From contig NZ_JAKGUE010000005.1 in NCBI RefSeq assembly GCF_021568795.1, positions 1-64,000 on the forward strand: a DNA stretch of 64,000 nt. Reading direction: 5' to 3'. Source of the DNA: Dethiosulfovibrio faecalis (GTDB taxonomy: Bacteria > Synergistota > Synergistia > Synergistales > Dethiosulfovibrionaceae). The translations under genes were made by a program, and so were the position numbers. The notes below the pieces were generated by a model. It saw nothing but the letters and a program-made list of their open reading frames with translations. It searched no databases and was not told where the DNA came from. Below are positions 26,798 to 36,287 of the stretch, one piece after another (within the stretch, counting starts at the first letter, position 1; each line of letters begins with the position of its first letter).

Positions 26798-29209
26798 TTG
26801 TCCATTAAATTAAGATCTTTTTTATCGTCGTTGGCTGCATCGATCTGTGTCCTTTGTCTTTTCGGTCTGATCGAGACCTCCGAGGGAACGATCATATACG
26901 TCAAGGCCGGTTCGTCGGGAGACGGATCCTCCTGGGGCGCCGCCAGCTCCGACCTGACCGCAATCCTGGACGGCGCCGTAAGCGGAGACGAGGTGTGGGT
27001 GGCAGCCGGGACCTATCGGCCCGATGCTGCGTCTCGAGACGTATACTTTACGCTCAAGGACGGAGTCGGCCTCTACGGCGGCTTCGCAGGCACGGAAACG
27101 GACCTCAGCCAGAGGGACCCGGCGACGAATGAGACGATTCTGAACGGCGGGGATCTCAGCTACCACGTCGTCTACTCCGGTCCGGGCGTGACAGCCTCGG
27201 CGATCCTGGACGGCTTCACCGTCACCGGCGGCAAAGCCAACGATCCGACCGTCGACAACCAGGACGTCGGCGGCGGGATGTTCAACGTCGACTCCAGCCC
27301 CACCGTCTCCAACTGCACCTTCCGCGACAACAACGGGAGAAACAACGGCGGCGCCATGTTCAACTACAGGGCAAGCCCGACGGTGACGAACTGCACCTTC
27401 TCGGGAAACCTGGCCTCCAACTACCACGGCGGTGCGATGTACAATTTGCAGGGCTCCCCGACGGTGAGGGGCTGCACCTTCTCGGACAACTGGACCAAGG
27501 AAAGGGGCGGAGCCATCTACAACGACGGGGAAAGCCCGACGGTGACGGACTGTACCTTTTCGGACAACAGAGCGCTCACTGAAAGCGGCGGGGCGCTGTA
27601 CAGCAGCGGCGGCACGCCGTCTGTGACGGGCTGCACCTTCTCGGGTAACAGCGCCGCCGGCGACGGAGGCGGGATGTCCAACGCCAGCGGCGCCGCGACG
27701 GTGAGTGCCTGCACCTTCTCGGGCAACAGCGCTAGATGCGGAGGCGGGATATCCAACGCCAGCGGCACCGTGACGGTGAGTGCCTGCACCTTCTCGGGCA
27801 ACAGCGCCTCCGTCTGCGGAGGCGGGATATCCAGCAACGGCGGCACCGATGAGGTGATGAACTGCACCTTTGCAGACAACAGCACTGTCGGCAACGGCGG
27901 CGGGCTATACGCCCTGGGGAGCGTCGCGACGGTGAAAAACTGCACCTTCTCGGGCAACGGCGCCCTGGTCGGCAGGGGGATGTGCCAATCTGGCGGCACC
28001 CTCACGGCGACCAACTCCGTCCTCTGGGGGCCGGACGCCACGGCGGGCCAGCTTTTCAGCGCCGGAAGCGCGGTCACGACCATCACCTACTCGGTGACGG
28101 ATTGGGCCGACACTGGCAACGTCGAGGCCGATCCCAGGCTAGGTCCCCTGGCGGCCAACGGGGGGTCCACCAAGACCTGCGCCCTGTTGGCGGGAAGCTC
28201 GGCTCTTAACTCCGGTACCTCCATCGGTGCTCCTGCCACGGACCAACGTGGCGTAGCCAGGCCCCAGGGGCTCTCCTTCGACATGGGGGCCTACGAGGCG
28301 GAGCCGACTCCGGTCCCTCCTCCCGCTCCGACGCCGACGCCTACGCCGGAACCGACTCCGACCCCTACGCCGACTCCAGAGCCGGAGCCCGAACCTGTGC
28401 CGGAGCCCATACCGGTTCAACCCTCTTTGACGCCGATTCTGTCCTCTGACGTGATCCTGCCCAGGTCGGACCGGGTGACCGTGGCTGTTCCCATAATCGT
28501 CGAAATATCCGGCGACGCCACGGAGCAGGAAAGGACGGATCGGCTGATGGAGGCCCTGAGAAGGGCCCTGGTCCCGGAGCCCCTTATAGAGGATCTGGTT
28601 CCCCTTCTGGCCATAGACGATACGGGGCAGGTCTATATAAAAGGCGAAGCCATGGACGGGCTTTTGCCCCTATCCACCGATATGGAGATAAAGGAAGGGA
28701 CCTCCGGTCTGTCTCTGCCCTTTTTCAGGGCCCTGATCCAGGCCAGGGCCCAGGACCAGGCTACGAACGAGCCGACAACGGCTGTGGTGTTCTTCCAGAT
28801 CCCGGACTGCTTCAGGGGTAAGAGCTCCGACCTGCTACAGATAGTGAAGGTGCTCTCCTCCGATATGGTTCTGCCCTACTCCAGGGTCTACGATCTGTCG
28901 GATCTCACCGACGGATGCTTCGCCGTGTTGGATACCGAGGCGACCTCGGTGGGACCTGAGGTCAAAGGAGCTATTTCTGGGGACGATACTGTCTCGGACC
29001 GATGCGTCGTGGCCATGGCTCTCTCCGACGGTGGCAGCTTCGACCTGGACGGCAGGGAGGACGGCGGCGTGACCGACCCGGCCTTCATGATAGAGGGCGT
29101 AAGGAGAGAAAAGACCCCTTCCTCGGGAGGTGGCGGCTGTTCGGTGGGGCACATCGGCGGATGGGCTATCTTCATGGTCCTGCCTCTGCTTGTGTTCGTG
29201 AAGAAATAA
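26798..29209 (+). CDS. Beta-helix surface protein with Synergist-CTERM-like sorting tail (paralogue 1)
   Basis: 803 residues. A signal peptide (about 1-30) leads to a right-handed beta-helix of about 400 residues built on turns such as PTVTNCTFSGNLASNYHGGAMYN. A choice-of-anchor-Q-like segment (LGPLAANGGSTKTCALLAGS ... DMGAYE) follows, then a Pro/Thr/Glu linker, a folded domain of about 230 residues, and a tail with GGGGCSVGHIGG, a hydrophobic helix and KK. That tail resembles the Synergist-CTERM signal, thought to route proteins to the surface. The start is TTG after GAGGTG. The C-terminal half is almost identical in the next two genes. Ligand or adhesion target unknown. Confidence 0.88.
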   Translation: MSIKLRSFLSSLAASICVLCLFGLIETSEGTIIYVKAGSSGDGSSWGAASSDLTAILDGAVSGDEVWVAAGTYRPDAASRDVYFTLKDGVGLYGGFAGTETDLSQRDPATNETILNGGDLSYHVVYSGPGVTASAILDGFTVTGGKANDPTVDNQDVGGGMFNVDSSPTVSNCTFRDNNGRNNGGAMFNYRASPTVTNCTFSGNLASNYHGGAMYNLQGSPTVRGCTFSDNWTKERGGAIYNDGESPTVTDCTFSDNRALTESGGALYSSGGTPSVTGCTFSGNSAAGDGGGMSNASGAATVSACTFSGNSARCGGGISNASGTVTVSACTFSGNSASVCGGGISSNGGTDEVMNCTFADNSTVGNGGGLYALGSVATVKNCTFSGNGALVGRGMCQSGGTLTATNSVLWGPDATAGQLFSAGSAVTTITYSVTDWADTGNVEADPRLGPLAANGGSTKTCALLAGSSALNSGTSIGAPATDQRGVARPQGLSFDMGAYEAEPTPVPPPAPTPTPTPEPTPTPTPTPEPEPEPVPEPIPVQPSLTPILSSDVILPRSDRVTVAVPIIVEISGDATEQERTDRLMEALRRALVPEPLIEDLVPLLAIDDTGQVYIKGEAMDGLLPLSTDMEIKEGTSGLSLPFFRALIQARAQDQATNEPTTAVVFFQIPDCFRGKSSDLLQIVKVLSSDMVLPYSRVYDLSDLTDGCFAVLDTEATSVGPEVKGAISGDDTVSDRCVVAMALSDGGSFDLDGREDGGVTDPAFMIEGVRREKTPSSGGGGCSVGHIGGWAIFMVLPLLVFVKK
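28127..29209 (+). repeat. 1.08-kb direct repeat, copy 1 (C-terminal half of paralogue 1)
   Basis: From GCCGATCCCAGGCT to the stop codon this DNA is nearly identical to 30490-31572 and 32858-33946, including synonymous positions in the Pro/Thr linker. The upstream beta-helix parts are far more different. Confidence 0.9.
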
Positions 29210-29260
29210 AATCTGAGATCTTTTTTTGATCCATAGGATCCCGAAAAGCGATTGAGGAAG

Positions 29261-29319
29261 TATAATAAACCCTTCAACTGTGGCTATTTTCTGACTCTAT
29301 GTCGATGGGGTGCGTAAGT
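29261..29319 (+). promoter_or_regulatory. Conserved promoter/leader of paralogue 2
   Basis: AAGTATAATA carries a perfect -10 box without a clear -35 box. The leader that follows shares GACTCTA and ATGGGGTGC-TAAG with the leader of paralogue 3. GGGGTG serves as the SD. Confidence 0.5.
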
Positions 29320-31572
29320 ATGTCCGTGATGCGAAAAAGTAGCTTCTTAGCGTTGTTTTTTCTCTCAATTATCTGGGCTCTATCATTTCCGTGGATCTCC
29401 GAGGGGACGGTCATCTACGTCAAACCGGGAGGGGGCGGAGACGGATCCTCCTGGGCCTCCGCCAGCTCGGACCTGACCGCGATCTTGGACAGTGCCGTAA
29501 GTGGAGACGAGATATGGGTGGCGGCTGGAACCTATCGGCCCCATACAGTGTCTCGAGACGTATACTTTACGCTCAAGGACGGAGTCGGCCTCTACGGAGG
29601 ATTTGCAGGCACGGAATCTCTTCGCAGCCAGCGTGACCCGGTGGCAAACGTGACGATCCTGAGCGGAGGAAATCTGAGCTATCACGTAGTATACGCAGGG
29701 CCGGGTGTTAGCGCATCGACGGTTGTCGATGGCTTCACAGTCGCTTACGGTAAGGCTAACGGTTCTTCAGGGAGTTACCAGGGCGAGCGCGGAGGGATGT
29801 TTAACCAAAACTCCAGTCCTAAAGTAATTAATTGTATATTCAATAACAATGAGAGCAATACTGTCGGAGGGGGCATGTACAACCTTCAAGGGAACCCCAC
29901 CGTGATTGGTTGTTCCTTTGGGCTAAACCAATCCATATTGAATCACGGTGGAGGCATGTGTAACATTATTGCCAATACGACCGTGACAAGCTGTACCTTC
30001 TACAATAACATCGCGGGACAAAACGGCGGTGGAATGTACAACGAAGGAGGAGAGGTCACGATAACAGACTCTTCTTTTTCCTCCAACGGAGCCAACCTCA
30101 GCGGAGGTGGAATGTTCAACCAAGGCACCATTTCCACTGTCATCAACAACTGCACTTTTTCGGGCAACTCCGCAGCAGGTGACGGAGGGGGTATCTTCAG
30201 CGTTTTTTCATCTTCAACGCTAAAAAACTGCACCTTTTCTGGAAACCACGCAAACAACGGCGGAGGGACATACGCCGCCGGTGGTTCTTTTACGATGACG
30301 AACTGCACCTTTTCGGCAAACACGGCTACCACCAACGGCCATGGAGCATGCAACAATAGTTCCACCTTTACTTTGACCAACTGTATCCTCTGGGGCTCAG
30401 GTACCACTGTAGGCCAGATAACCAACAGCGGAGGAACGCCGACCTTCGCCTACTCGGTGACGGACCAGGTTGGGACGGGCAACACGTCTGCCGATCCCAG
30501 GCTCGGGCCCCTGGCGGCCAACGGGGGGTCCACCAAGACCTGCGCCCTTCTGGCGGGAAGCTCGGCTCTTAACTCCGGTACCTCCATCGGTGCTCCTGCC
30601 ACGGACCAACGTGGCGTAGCCAGGCCCCAGGGGCTCTCCTTCGACATGGGGGCCTACGAGGCGGAGCCGACTCCGGTCCCTCCTCCCGCTCCGACGCCTA
30701 CGCCTACGCCGGAACCGACTCCGACCCCTACGCCGACTCCAGAGCCGGAGCCCGAACCTGTGCCGGAGCCCATACCGGTTCAGCCCTCTTTGACGCCGAT
30801 TCTGTCCTCTGACATGATCCTGCCCAGGTCGAACCGGATCACCGTGGCGGTTCCCATAATCGTCGAAATATCCGGCGACGCCACGGAACAGGAAAAGACG
30901 GACCGACTGAGGGAGGCCCTGAGAAGGGCCCTAGTCCCGGAGCCCCTTATAGAGGACCTGGTTCCCCTTCTGGCCATAGACGGCACGGGACAGGTCTATA
31001 TAAAAGGCGAAGCCATGGACGGGCTTCTTCCCCTATCCACCGACATGGAGATAAAGGAAGGTATCTCCGGTCTGTCTCTGCCCTTTTTCAGGACCCTGAT
31101 CCAGGCCATGGCCCAGGACCAGGCTACGAACGAGCCGACAACGGCGGTGGTGTTCTTCCAGATCCCGGACTGCTTCAGGGGTAAAAGCTCCGATCTGTTA
31201 CAGATAGTTAAGGTGCTCTCCTCCGATATGGTTCTGCCCTACTCCAGGGTCTACGATCTGTCGGATCTCACCGACGGTTGCTTCGCGGTTCTGGATACCG
31301 AGGCGACCTCGGCGGGCCCTGAGGTCAGGGGAGCTATTTCTGGGGACGATACTGTCTCGGACCGTCGCGTCGTGGCCATGGCCCTCTCCGACGGTGGCAG
31401 CTTCGACCTGGACGGCAGGGAGGACAGCGGCGTGACCGACCCGGCCTTCATGATAGAGGGGGTAAGGAAGGAAAAGACCCCTTCCTTGGGAGGTGGCGGC
31501 TGTTCGGTGGGGCACATCGGCGGATTGGATATCTTCATGGTCCTGCCTCTGCTTGTGTTCGTGAAAAAATAA
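29320..31572 (+). CDS. Beta-helix surface protein with Synergist-CTERM-like sorting tail (paralogue 2)
   Basis: 750 residues, same order of parts as paralogue 1: signal peptide (SSFLALFFLSIIWALSFPWISEG), beta-helix with Cys/Asn-rich turns (INCIFNNNESNTVGGGMYN), choice-of-anchor-Q-like block, Pro/Thr/Glu linker, C-terminal domain, and tail GGGGCSVGHIGGLD plus hydrophobic helix and KK. The beta-helix DNA is visibly AT-richer than the rest. The ATG at 29320 is chosen because GGGGTG is spaced as in paralogue 3; ATGs at 29299 and 29305 lie before this SD. About 110 bases separate it from paralogue 1, with its own -10 box. Confidence 0.87.
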   Translation: MSVMRKSSFLALFFLSIIWALSFPWISEGTVIYVKPGGGGDGSSWASASSDLTAILDSAVSGDEIWVAAGTYRPHTVSRDVYFTLKDGVGLYGGFAGTESLRSQRDPVANVTILSGGNLSYHVVYAGPGVSASTVVDGFTVAYGKANGSSGSYQGERGGMFNQNSSPKVINCIFNNNESNTVGGGMYNLQGNPTVIGCSFGLNQSILNHGGGMCNIIANTTVTSCTFYNNIAGQNGGGMYNEGGEVTITDSSFSSNGANLSGGGMFNQGTISTVINNCTFSGNSAAGDGGGIFSVFSSSTLKNCTFSGNHANNGGGTYAAGGSFTMTNCTFSANTATTNGHGACNNSSTFTLTNCILWGSGTTVGQITNSGGTPTFAYSVTDQVGTGNTSADPRLGPLAANGGSTKTCALLAGSSALNSGTSIGAPATDQRGVARPQGLSFDMGAYEAEPTPVPPPAPTPTPTPEPTPTPTPTPEPEPEPVPEPIPVQPSLTPILSSDMILPRSNRITVAVPIIVEISGDATEQEKTDRLREALRRALVPEPLIEDLVPLLAIDGTGQVYIKGEAMDGLLPLSTDMEIKEGISGLSLPFFRTLIQAMAQDQATNEPTTAVVFFQIPDCFRGKSSDLLQIVKVLSSDMVLPYSRVYDLSDLTDGCFAVLDTEATSAGPEVRGAISGDDTVSDRRVVAMALSDGGSFDLDGREDSGVTDPAFMIEGVRKEKTPSLGGGGCSVGHIGGLDIFMVLPLLVFVKK
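30490..31572 (+). repeat. 1.08-kb direct repeat, copy 2 (C-terminal half of paralogue 2)
   Basis: Nearly identical to 28127-29209 and 32858-33946. The boundary with the divergent beta-helix region is sharp, just before the ADPRLGPLAANGG block. Confidence 0.9.
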
Positions 31573-31629
31573 CCCCATAAAAAGCTTTCTTTGGTCCTTA
31601 AGCCCCACTGGAATATAAAGTCGAATAAG

Positions 31630-31687
31630 TATAATATATTTGTTAACTACGACTATTTATCGACTCTAATTCTATGGGGTGCATAAG
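31630..31687 (+). promoter_or_regulatory. Conserved promoter/leader of paralogue 3
   Basis: TATAAT at 31630-31635 follows the same AAG as in paralogue 2. The untranslated leader keeps GACTCTA and ATGGGGTGC-TAAG at the same distances from the start codon. Confidence 0.5.
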
Positions 31688-33946
31688 ATGTTCGTGACTC
31701 AAAAAAAGGGATTGTTATCGTTGTGCGTTCTCTCTCTCCTTTTGGTCCTCTCAGTTCCGTGGATCTCCGAGGGAGCGGTCCTCTACGTCAAACCGGGAGG
31801 GGTTGGAGACGGATCCTCCTGGGCCTCCGCCAGCTCGGATCTGACCGCGATCTTGGACTGTGCCGTAAATGGAGACGAGGTATGGGTGGCGGCTGGGACC
31901 TATCGGCCCCATACAGTGTCTCGAGACGTATACTTTACACTCAAGGACGGAGTCGGCCTCTATGGTGGATTTGTGGGCACGGAATCTCTTCGCAGCCAGC
32001 GTGACCCGGCGGCAAACGTGACGATCCTGAGCGGAGGAAATCTGAGCTATCACGTAGTATACGCAGGGGCCGGAGTCACGACCTCAGCGGTGCTGGACGG
32101 CTTCACCGTCACAGGTGGAAACGCCAATGATAGTTCATCAGTTCAGGTCTATGGCGGGGGGATGTGCAACAACGAAGCCTCACCGACTGTGATCGGCTGT
32201 ACCTTTTCGGGCAACAACGCCAGCAACGGCGGGGGGATTTACAACTACAGATGCTCCCCTAGGATAATAAACTGCGCCTTCTCTGACAACAACGCCAGCG
32301 GCGGTGGTGGGATGTACAACTATAACAGCATCACTACCGTGATCAACTGCACCTTTTCGGGCAATCACACCAACATCCACGGCATTGGTGGAGGAATGTA
32401 TAACCTCGGAGGTTCCCCGACTGTGACGGACTGCACTTTTTGGGCCAATACCTCCTACTTAGGAGGCGGAATGTACAACTACAGCAGCAACGCTAATGTG
32501 ACAAACTGCGCCTTCTCCGGCAACACCACCACCAACTATGGTGGCGGAATATACAATTACAACAACAACACTACTGTGACCAACTGCACCTTCTCGGACA
32601 ACAGTGCCGCCCACTATGGTGGGGGGATGTATAACAATACCGGCTTTCCAAGGATAACCAACTGCACTTTTTCGGCAAACACCGCCACCGACGGCGGCGA
32701 TGGGATGCATAACTACAACAGCGACGTTACAGTGATGAACTGTATCCTCTGGGGATCGAACACCACGGTTGGCCAGACCACCAACGACGTAGGGACCACC
32801 ACAATAACATACTCTGTAGTGGACACTACCCTCTTCGGCAACCCCACTAATATTTCGGCCGATCCCAGGCTCGGGCCCCTGGCGGCCAACGGGGGGGCCA
32901 CCAAGACCTGCGCCCTGCTGGCGGGAAGCTCGGCTCTTAACTCCGGTACCTCCATCGGTGCTCCTGCCGCGGACCAACGTGGCGTAGCCAGGCCCCAGGG
33001 GCTCTCCTTCGACATGGGGGCCTACGAGGCGGAGCCGACTCCGGTCCCTCCTCCCGCTCCGACGCCTACGCCTACGCCGGAACCGACTCCGACCCCTACG
33101 CCGACTCCAGAGCCGGAACCCGAACCTGTGCCGGAGCCCATACCGGTTCAACCCTCTTTGACGCCGATTCTGTCCTCGGACGTGATCCTGCCCAGGTCGG
33201 ACCGGATCACCGTGGCGGTTCCCATAATCGTCGAAATATCCGGCGACGCCACGGAACAGGAAAAGACGGACCGACTGAGGGAGGCCCTGAGAAGGGCCCT
33301 GGTCCCGGAGCCCCTTATAGAGGATCTGGTTCCCCTTCTGGCCATAGACGATACGGGGCAGGTCTATATAAAAGGCGAAGCCATGGAGGGGCTTCTGCCC
33401 CTATCCACCGACATGGAGATAAGGGAAGGGACCTCCGGTCTGTCTCTGCCCTTTTTCAGGGCCCTGATCCAGGCCAGGGCCCAGGACCAGGCTACGAACG
33501 AGCCGACAACGGCTGTGGTGTTCTTCCAGATCCCGGACTGCTTCAGGGGGAAGAGCTCCGACCTGCTACAGATAGTTAAGGTGCTCTCCTCCGATAAGGT
33601 TCTGCCCTACTCCAGGGTCTACGAACTTTCCGACCTCACCGGCGGGAGCTTCGCCGTGCTGGAGACCGAGGGCACACCAGCGGATCCCACGGTCAAGGGC
33701 GCTCTTTCAAGGGACAACCTGGTCTCCGATTGCTGTATCGTGGCCATGGCCCTGTCCGACGGGGGCAGCTTCGATCTGGACGGCAGGGACAACGGCGGCG
33801 TGACCGACCCGGCCTTCATGATAGAGGGCGTAAGGAGGGAAAAGACCCCTTCCTCGGGAGGTGGCGGATGTTCGGTGGGACACTTCAACGGCTTCGCCCT
33901 CGCTCTGATTCTGCCGCTTCTGCTGATGGTCGGACGATACAGATAA
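31688..33946 (+). CDS. Beta-helix surface protein with Synergist-CTERM-like sorting tail (paralogue 3)
   Basis: 752 residues, same order of parts as its two neighbours. The signal peptide contains LLSLCVLSLLLVLSVPW. The beta-helix has many Asn/Tyr turns (GGGMYNYNS, NCTFSGN). The final 80 residues have drifted from the other two copies (SGGGGCSVGHFNGFALALILP, ending in GRYR), but the Gly-Cys / hydrophobic / basic plan is kept. The ATG at 31688 is preferred over the GTG at 31679, which lies within the SD GGGGTG. A terminator follows at once, so it ends the cluster. Confidence 0.87.
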   Translation: MFVTQKKGLLSLCVLSLLLVLSVPWISEGAVLYVKPGGVGDGSSWASASSDLTAILDCAVNGDEVWVAAGTYRPHTVSRDVYFTLKDGVGLYGGFVGTESLRSQRDPAANVTILSGGNLSYHVVYAGAGVTTSAVLDGFTVTGGNANDSSSVQVYGGGMCNNEASPTVIGCTFSGNNASNGGGIYNYRCSPRIINCAFSDNNASGGGGMYNYNSITTVINCTFSGNHTNIHGIGGGMYNLGGSPTVTDCTFWANTSYLGGGMYNYSSNANVTNCAFSGNTTTNYGGGIYNYNNNTTVTNCTFSDNSAAHYGGGMYNNTGFPRITNCTFSANTATDGGDGMHNYNSDVTVMNCILWGSNTTVGQTTNDVGTTTITYSVVDTTLFGNPTNISADPRLGPLAANGGATKTCALLAGSSALNSGTSIGAPAADQRGVARPQGLSFDMGAYEAEPTPVPPPAPTPTPTPEPTPTPTPTPEPEPEPVPEPIPVQPSLTPILSSDVILPRSDRITVAVPIIVEISGDATEQEKTDRLREALRRALVPEPLIEDLVPLLAIDDTGQVYIKGEAMEGLLPLSTDMEIREGTSGLSLPFFRALIQARAQDQATNEPTTAVVFFQIPDCFRGKSSDLLQIVKVLSSDKVLPYSRVYELSDLTGGSFAVLETEGTPADPTVKGALSRDNLVSDCCIVAMALSDGGSFDLDGRDNGGVTDPAFMIEGVRREKTPSSGGGGCSVGHFNGFALALILPLLLMVGRYR
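32858..33946 (+). repeat. 1.09-kb direct repeat, copy 3 (C-terminal half of paralogue 3)
   Basis: Nearly identical to 28127-29209 and 30490-31572 up to about 33600, then it diverges in the last 350 bases. Confidence 0.88.
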
Positions 33947-33972
33947 AGGAGGCTCCCTAGGAAGCCTCCTTT
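33945..33972 (+). terminator. Terminator at the end of the surface protein cluster
   Basis: AAAGGAGGCT pairs with AGCCTCCTTT around an 8-base loop and a short T/C run follows. The stem begins in the stop codon. Confidence 0.8.
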
Positions 33973-34002
33973 TCTTCTATACGACCTTGTAAAAGAACTC
34001 CG

Positions 34003-35409
34003 TCAGTCCTGAGCCAGAGATACTATGGCGGCGGCCATTATCTTGGTACTGGTCATCATGTTCTCGATGCTCCAGCACTCGTCGGCCTCGTGTATGTTGG
34101 ACGGCTCGCCAGGAAGGGTGGGACCGAAGGCCAATACGTTCGGCATGGCCTTGGCGTAGGTGCCTCCTCCGATGGACATGGGCTTGTCGTCCATCCGACC
34201 GGTCTCCCTACGATAGACCTCCATCAGCTTGACCACCAGTTCGGAATCCTCCGGCATATAAAGAGGCTCGTCCTTTCTCATGGACAGGATCTCGAATCCA
34301 GCATCGGAGAAGGTCTTCTCCAGGATCTGCACCATGTCCTCGGTGCGATAGCTCACGGGGAACCTCGGGTTAAGGCTGAAGACGACCCTGTCCCCCTCGG
34401 TCTTCATGGTGCCCCAACAGACAGAGGTGTATCTGGATACGTCGTCGTAGACGCAGACTCCCAGGCTCTCTCCGTGACAGTCGATCCCCACGTAGCGATC
34501 CAAGGCGGCCAGGATACACCCCTGCTCGCCGGTAACTCCAAGTGTGAGCAGGACCTTGACCAGCCAGGCCACTGCGTTGACTCCCTGCTCCGGAAGACTC
34601 CCGTGGGCAGGAACTCCCTCCATGGACAGCAGGAAACGTCCCTCACCCTTATCGTCCAAAGAAAGCTTTGCCCTCTCGGGGCCGTGCCAGTTCGATACGG
34701 TGTACTTGACCCTTTCGGCCATATCGGTCTTCACGAGGATCTCCGCCTTGGCCACCGAAGGCACCGAGTTAGGCGCCACGCCTCCGTCGAAGGAAACCAC
34801 CTGAACGTCTCCTTCTGCCTTGAAGGGAGCGGAGAGCCTGGCTATGACGATACCCTTTTCGCCGTTTATCAGCGGGTACTCCGCATCGGGGGTAAAACCA
34901 GCGACGGGGAGGTCCTGTCCTGCCTCTACGTAACGGGCTACGGCCTTGCTGCCGCTTTCCTCGTTCGTTCCGATCAGGATCCTAACCCTCTTTTTGAGGG
35001 GGATCTCGAGATCTTTTATGGCCTTTAAAGCGTAGAGAGCGCAGATCACCGGACCCTTATCGTCCATGACTCCTCGACCGTAGAGTTTGCCGTCCTCTAT
35101 TTTGCCCTCGTAGGGATCACAGCTCCAGCCGTCTCCCTCTGGGACCACGTCGACGTGACCGAGTATGGCCACCATGTCGGCATCGGGATCTCCGAATTCG
35201 GCCCAACCGACCATATCCTCGAAGACACCTGTTTCGAAACCGAGGCGACCGGCTATCTGAACGAAGTTATCCATCGCAGCTTTAGGCCCGGGACCGAAGG
35301 GAGCTCCCGGCTCGGCGGGACCTTCCACGCTCTTGACCGCTACGTTTTCCCTGATGGCCGCTACGATATCGTCCTTCATGGCATCGATGCTCTGTCTAAG
35401 TCGTTCCAC
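34003..35409 (-). CDS. M20 family dipeptidase (PepV/Sapep type)
   Basis: 468 residues, the usual length of PepV-like zinc- or manganese-dependent dipeptidases. The metal ligands are in LGHVDVVPEGDGW (His, Asp), GRGVMDDKG (bridging Asp) and TNEESGSK (catalytic Glu), and a distal His is near the C-terminus. It completes breakdown of imported peptides in the cytoplasm. The start is GTG at 35409, with AGGAGGT about 7 bases upstream; longer in-frame openings (to 35487) would add residues not seen in the family. The next gene upstream on the strand is deoC, about 80 bases away. Confidence 0.92.
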   Translation of the reverse strand: MERLRQSIDAMKDDIVAAIRENVAVKSVEGPAEPGAPFGPGPKAAMDNFVQIAGRLGFETGVFEDMVGWAEFGDPDADMVAILGHVDVVPEGDGWSCDPYEGKIEDGKLYGRGVMDDKGPVICALYALKAIKDLEIPLKKRVRILIGTNEESGSKAVARYVEAGQDLPVAGFTPDAEYPLINGEKGIVIARLSAPFKAEGDVQVVSFDGGVAPNSVPSVAKAEILVKTDMAERVKYTVSNWHGPERAKLSLDDKGEGRFLLSMEGVPAHGSLPEQGVNAVAWLVKVLLTLGVTGEQGCILAALDRYVGIDCHGESLGVCVYDDVSRYTSVCWGTMKTEGDRVVFSLNPRFPVSYRTEDMVQILEKTFSDAGFEILSMRKDEPLYMPEDSELVVKLMEVYRRETGRMDDKPMSIGGGTYAKAMPNVLAFGPTLPGEPSNIHEADECWSIENMMTSTKIMAAAIVSLAQD

Positions 35410-35491
35410 GTCTCTACCTCCTAAAATATTTCGATAAAATTCACCGAATTCGATTATAGGGGATATCCGACGGAGCCGGGATAACACTTGT

Positions 35492-36169
35492 TTACAAAAC
35501 CGGGCAGGTCTCCTTGATTATGGATAGTCCAGAACTGGTTCCGAAGACGTCTCCTCCGACCACGACGAACCTCTCAAGGTCGGCCATAGACCGTACCCCT
35601 CCGGAGACCTTTATCCTCTTCTCGCCCATCATGGTCTCCGCCAAAATCCTTACCTGGTCCTCCGTGGTGGGGCTTCCGCAGAAACCGGAAGAGGTCTTGA
35701 CGTAGTCGAGCCCGTCGACGCCGGCGCAGATACGGCCAATTTTACGTATCTCGTATTCGGATAAAAGAGGTGTCTCGACTATAAGCTTGAAGATCCTGTC
35801 CGAGAGCCTACCGGCCAGAGCTCTTATCTCGCTTTCCACGTAATCCCACATTCCGGACTTCAAGGCAGACAGGTTCAAGACCACGTCGAAATCGGTCACC
35901 CCTGACCCCATTTCCATATAATGATCTATCTCGGCCAACTTCACTCCAAGAGGATGGTACCCCAGGGGAAAACCGATGACGACGGATACCCCGGTTTCGC
36001 TGTTCTCCGTCATGGAGACTGCATGGGCTACCATCCAGGGGGGAACCACCACCGTACGAAAACGGGCCTCCATCGACCGGGAGACGAACTCCTCAACCTC
36101 GACCACCGACACATCCTGACGGAGAAGGGTGTTATCTATCGTTCTGCAAAGATCCCGCAACGAATCCAA
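35492..36169 (-). CDS. deoC: Deoxyribose-phosphate aldolase
   Basis: 225 residues. It splits 2-deoxyribose 5-phosphate into glyceraldehyde 3-phosphate and acetaldehyde in deoxynucleoside catabolism. The class I aldolase residues are present: the Schiff-base Lys in DYVKTSSGF, the second Lys in IKVSGGVR, and the Asp in DFDVVLN. The start is TTG with AGGAGGT 7 bases upstream. No other deo gene is in the window. Confidence 0.94.
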   Translation of the reverse strand: MDSLRDLCRTIDNTLLRQDVSVVEVEEFVSRSMEARFRTVVVPPWMVAHAVSMTENSETGVSVVIGFPLGYHPLGVKLAEIDHYMEMGSGVTDFDVVLNLSALKSGMWDYVESEIRALAGRLSDRIFKLIVETPLLSEYEIRKIGRICAGVDGLDYVKTSSGFCGSPTTEDQVRILAETMMGEKRIKVSGGVRSMADLERFVVVGGDVFGTSSGLSIIKETCPVL

Positions 36170-36287
36170 GACATCGACCTCCTTTTATCATCGGATACAT
36201 AATATCCCTTCCTCCTAAGGGGGAACAGGGACGAGGGTACCGTTATAGAGAGTATAATGGCTCATGAATCGGAAAGGAGAGATAATT

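Noticed and set aside
27600-27970. CRISPR-like spaced repeats around TGCACCTTCTCGGGCAAC
   Set aside because: They are in-frame beta-helix coding repeats with variable spacing and no cas genes.
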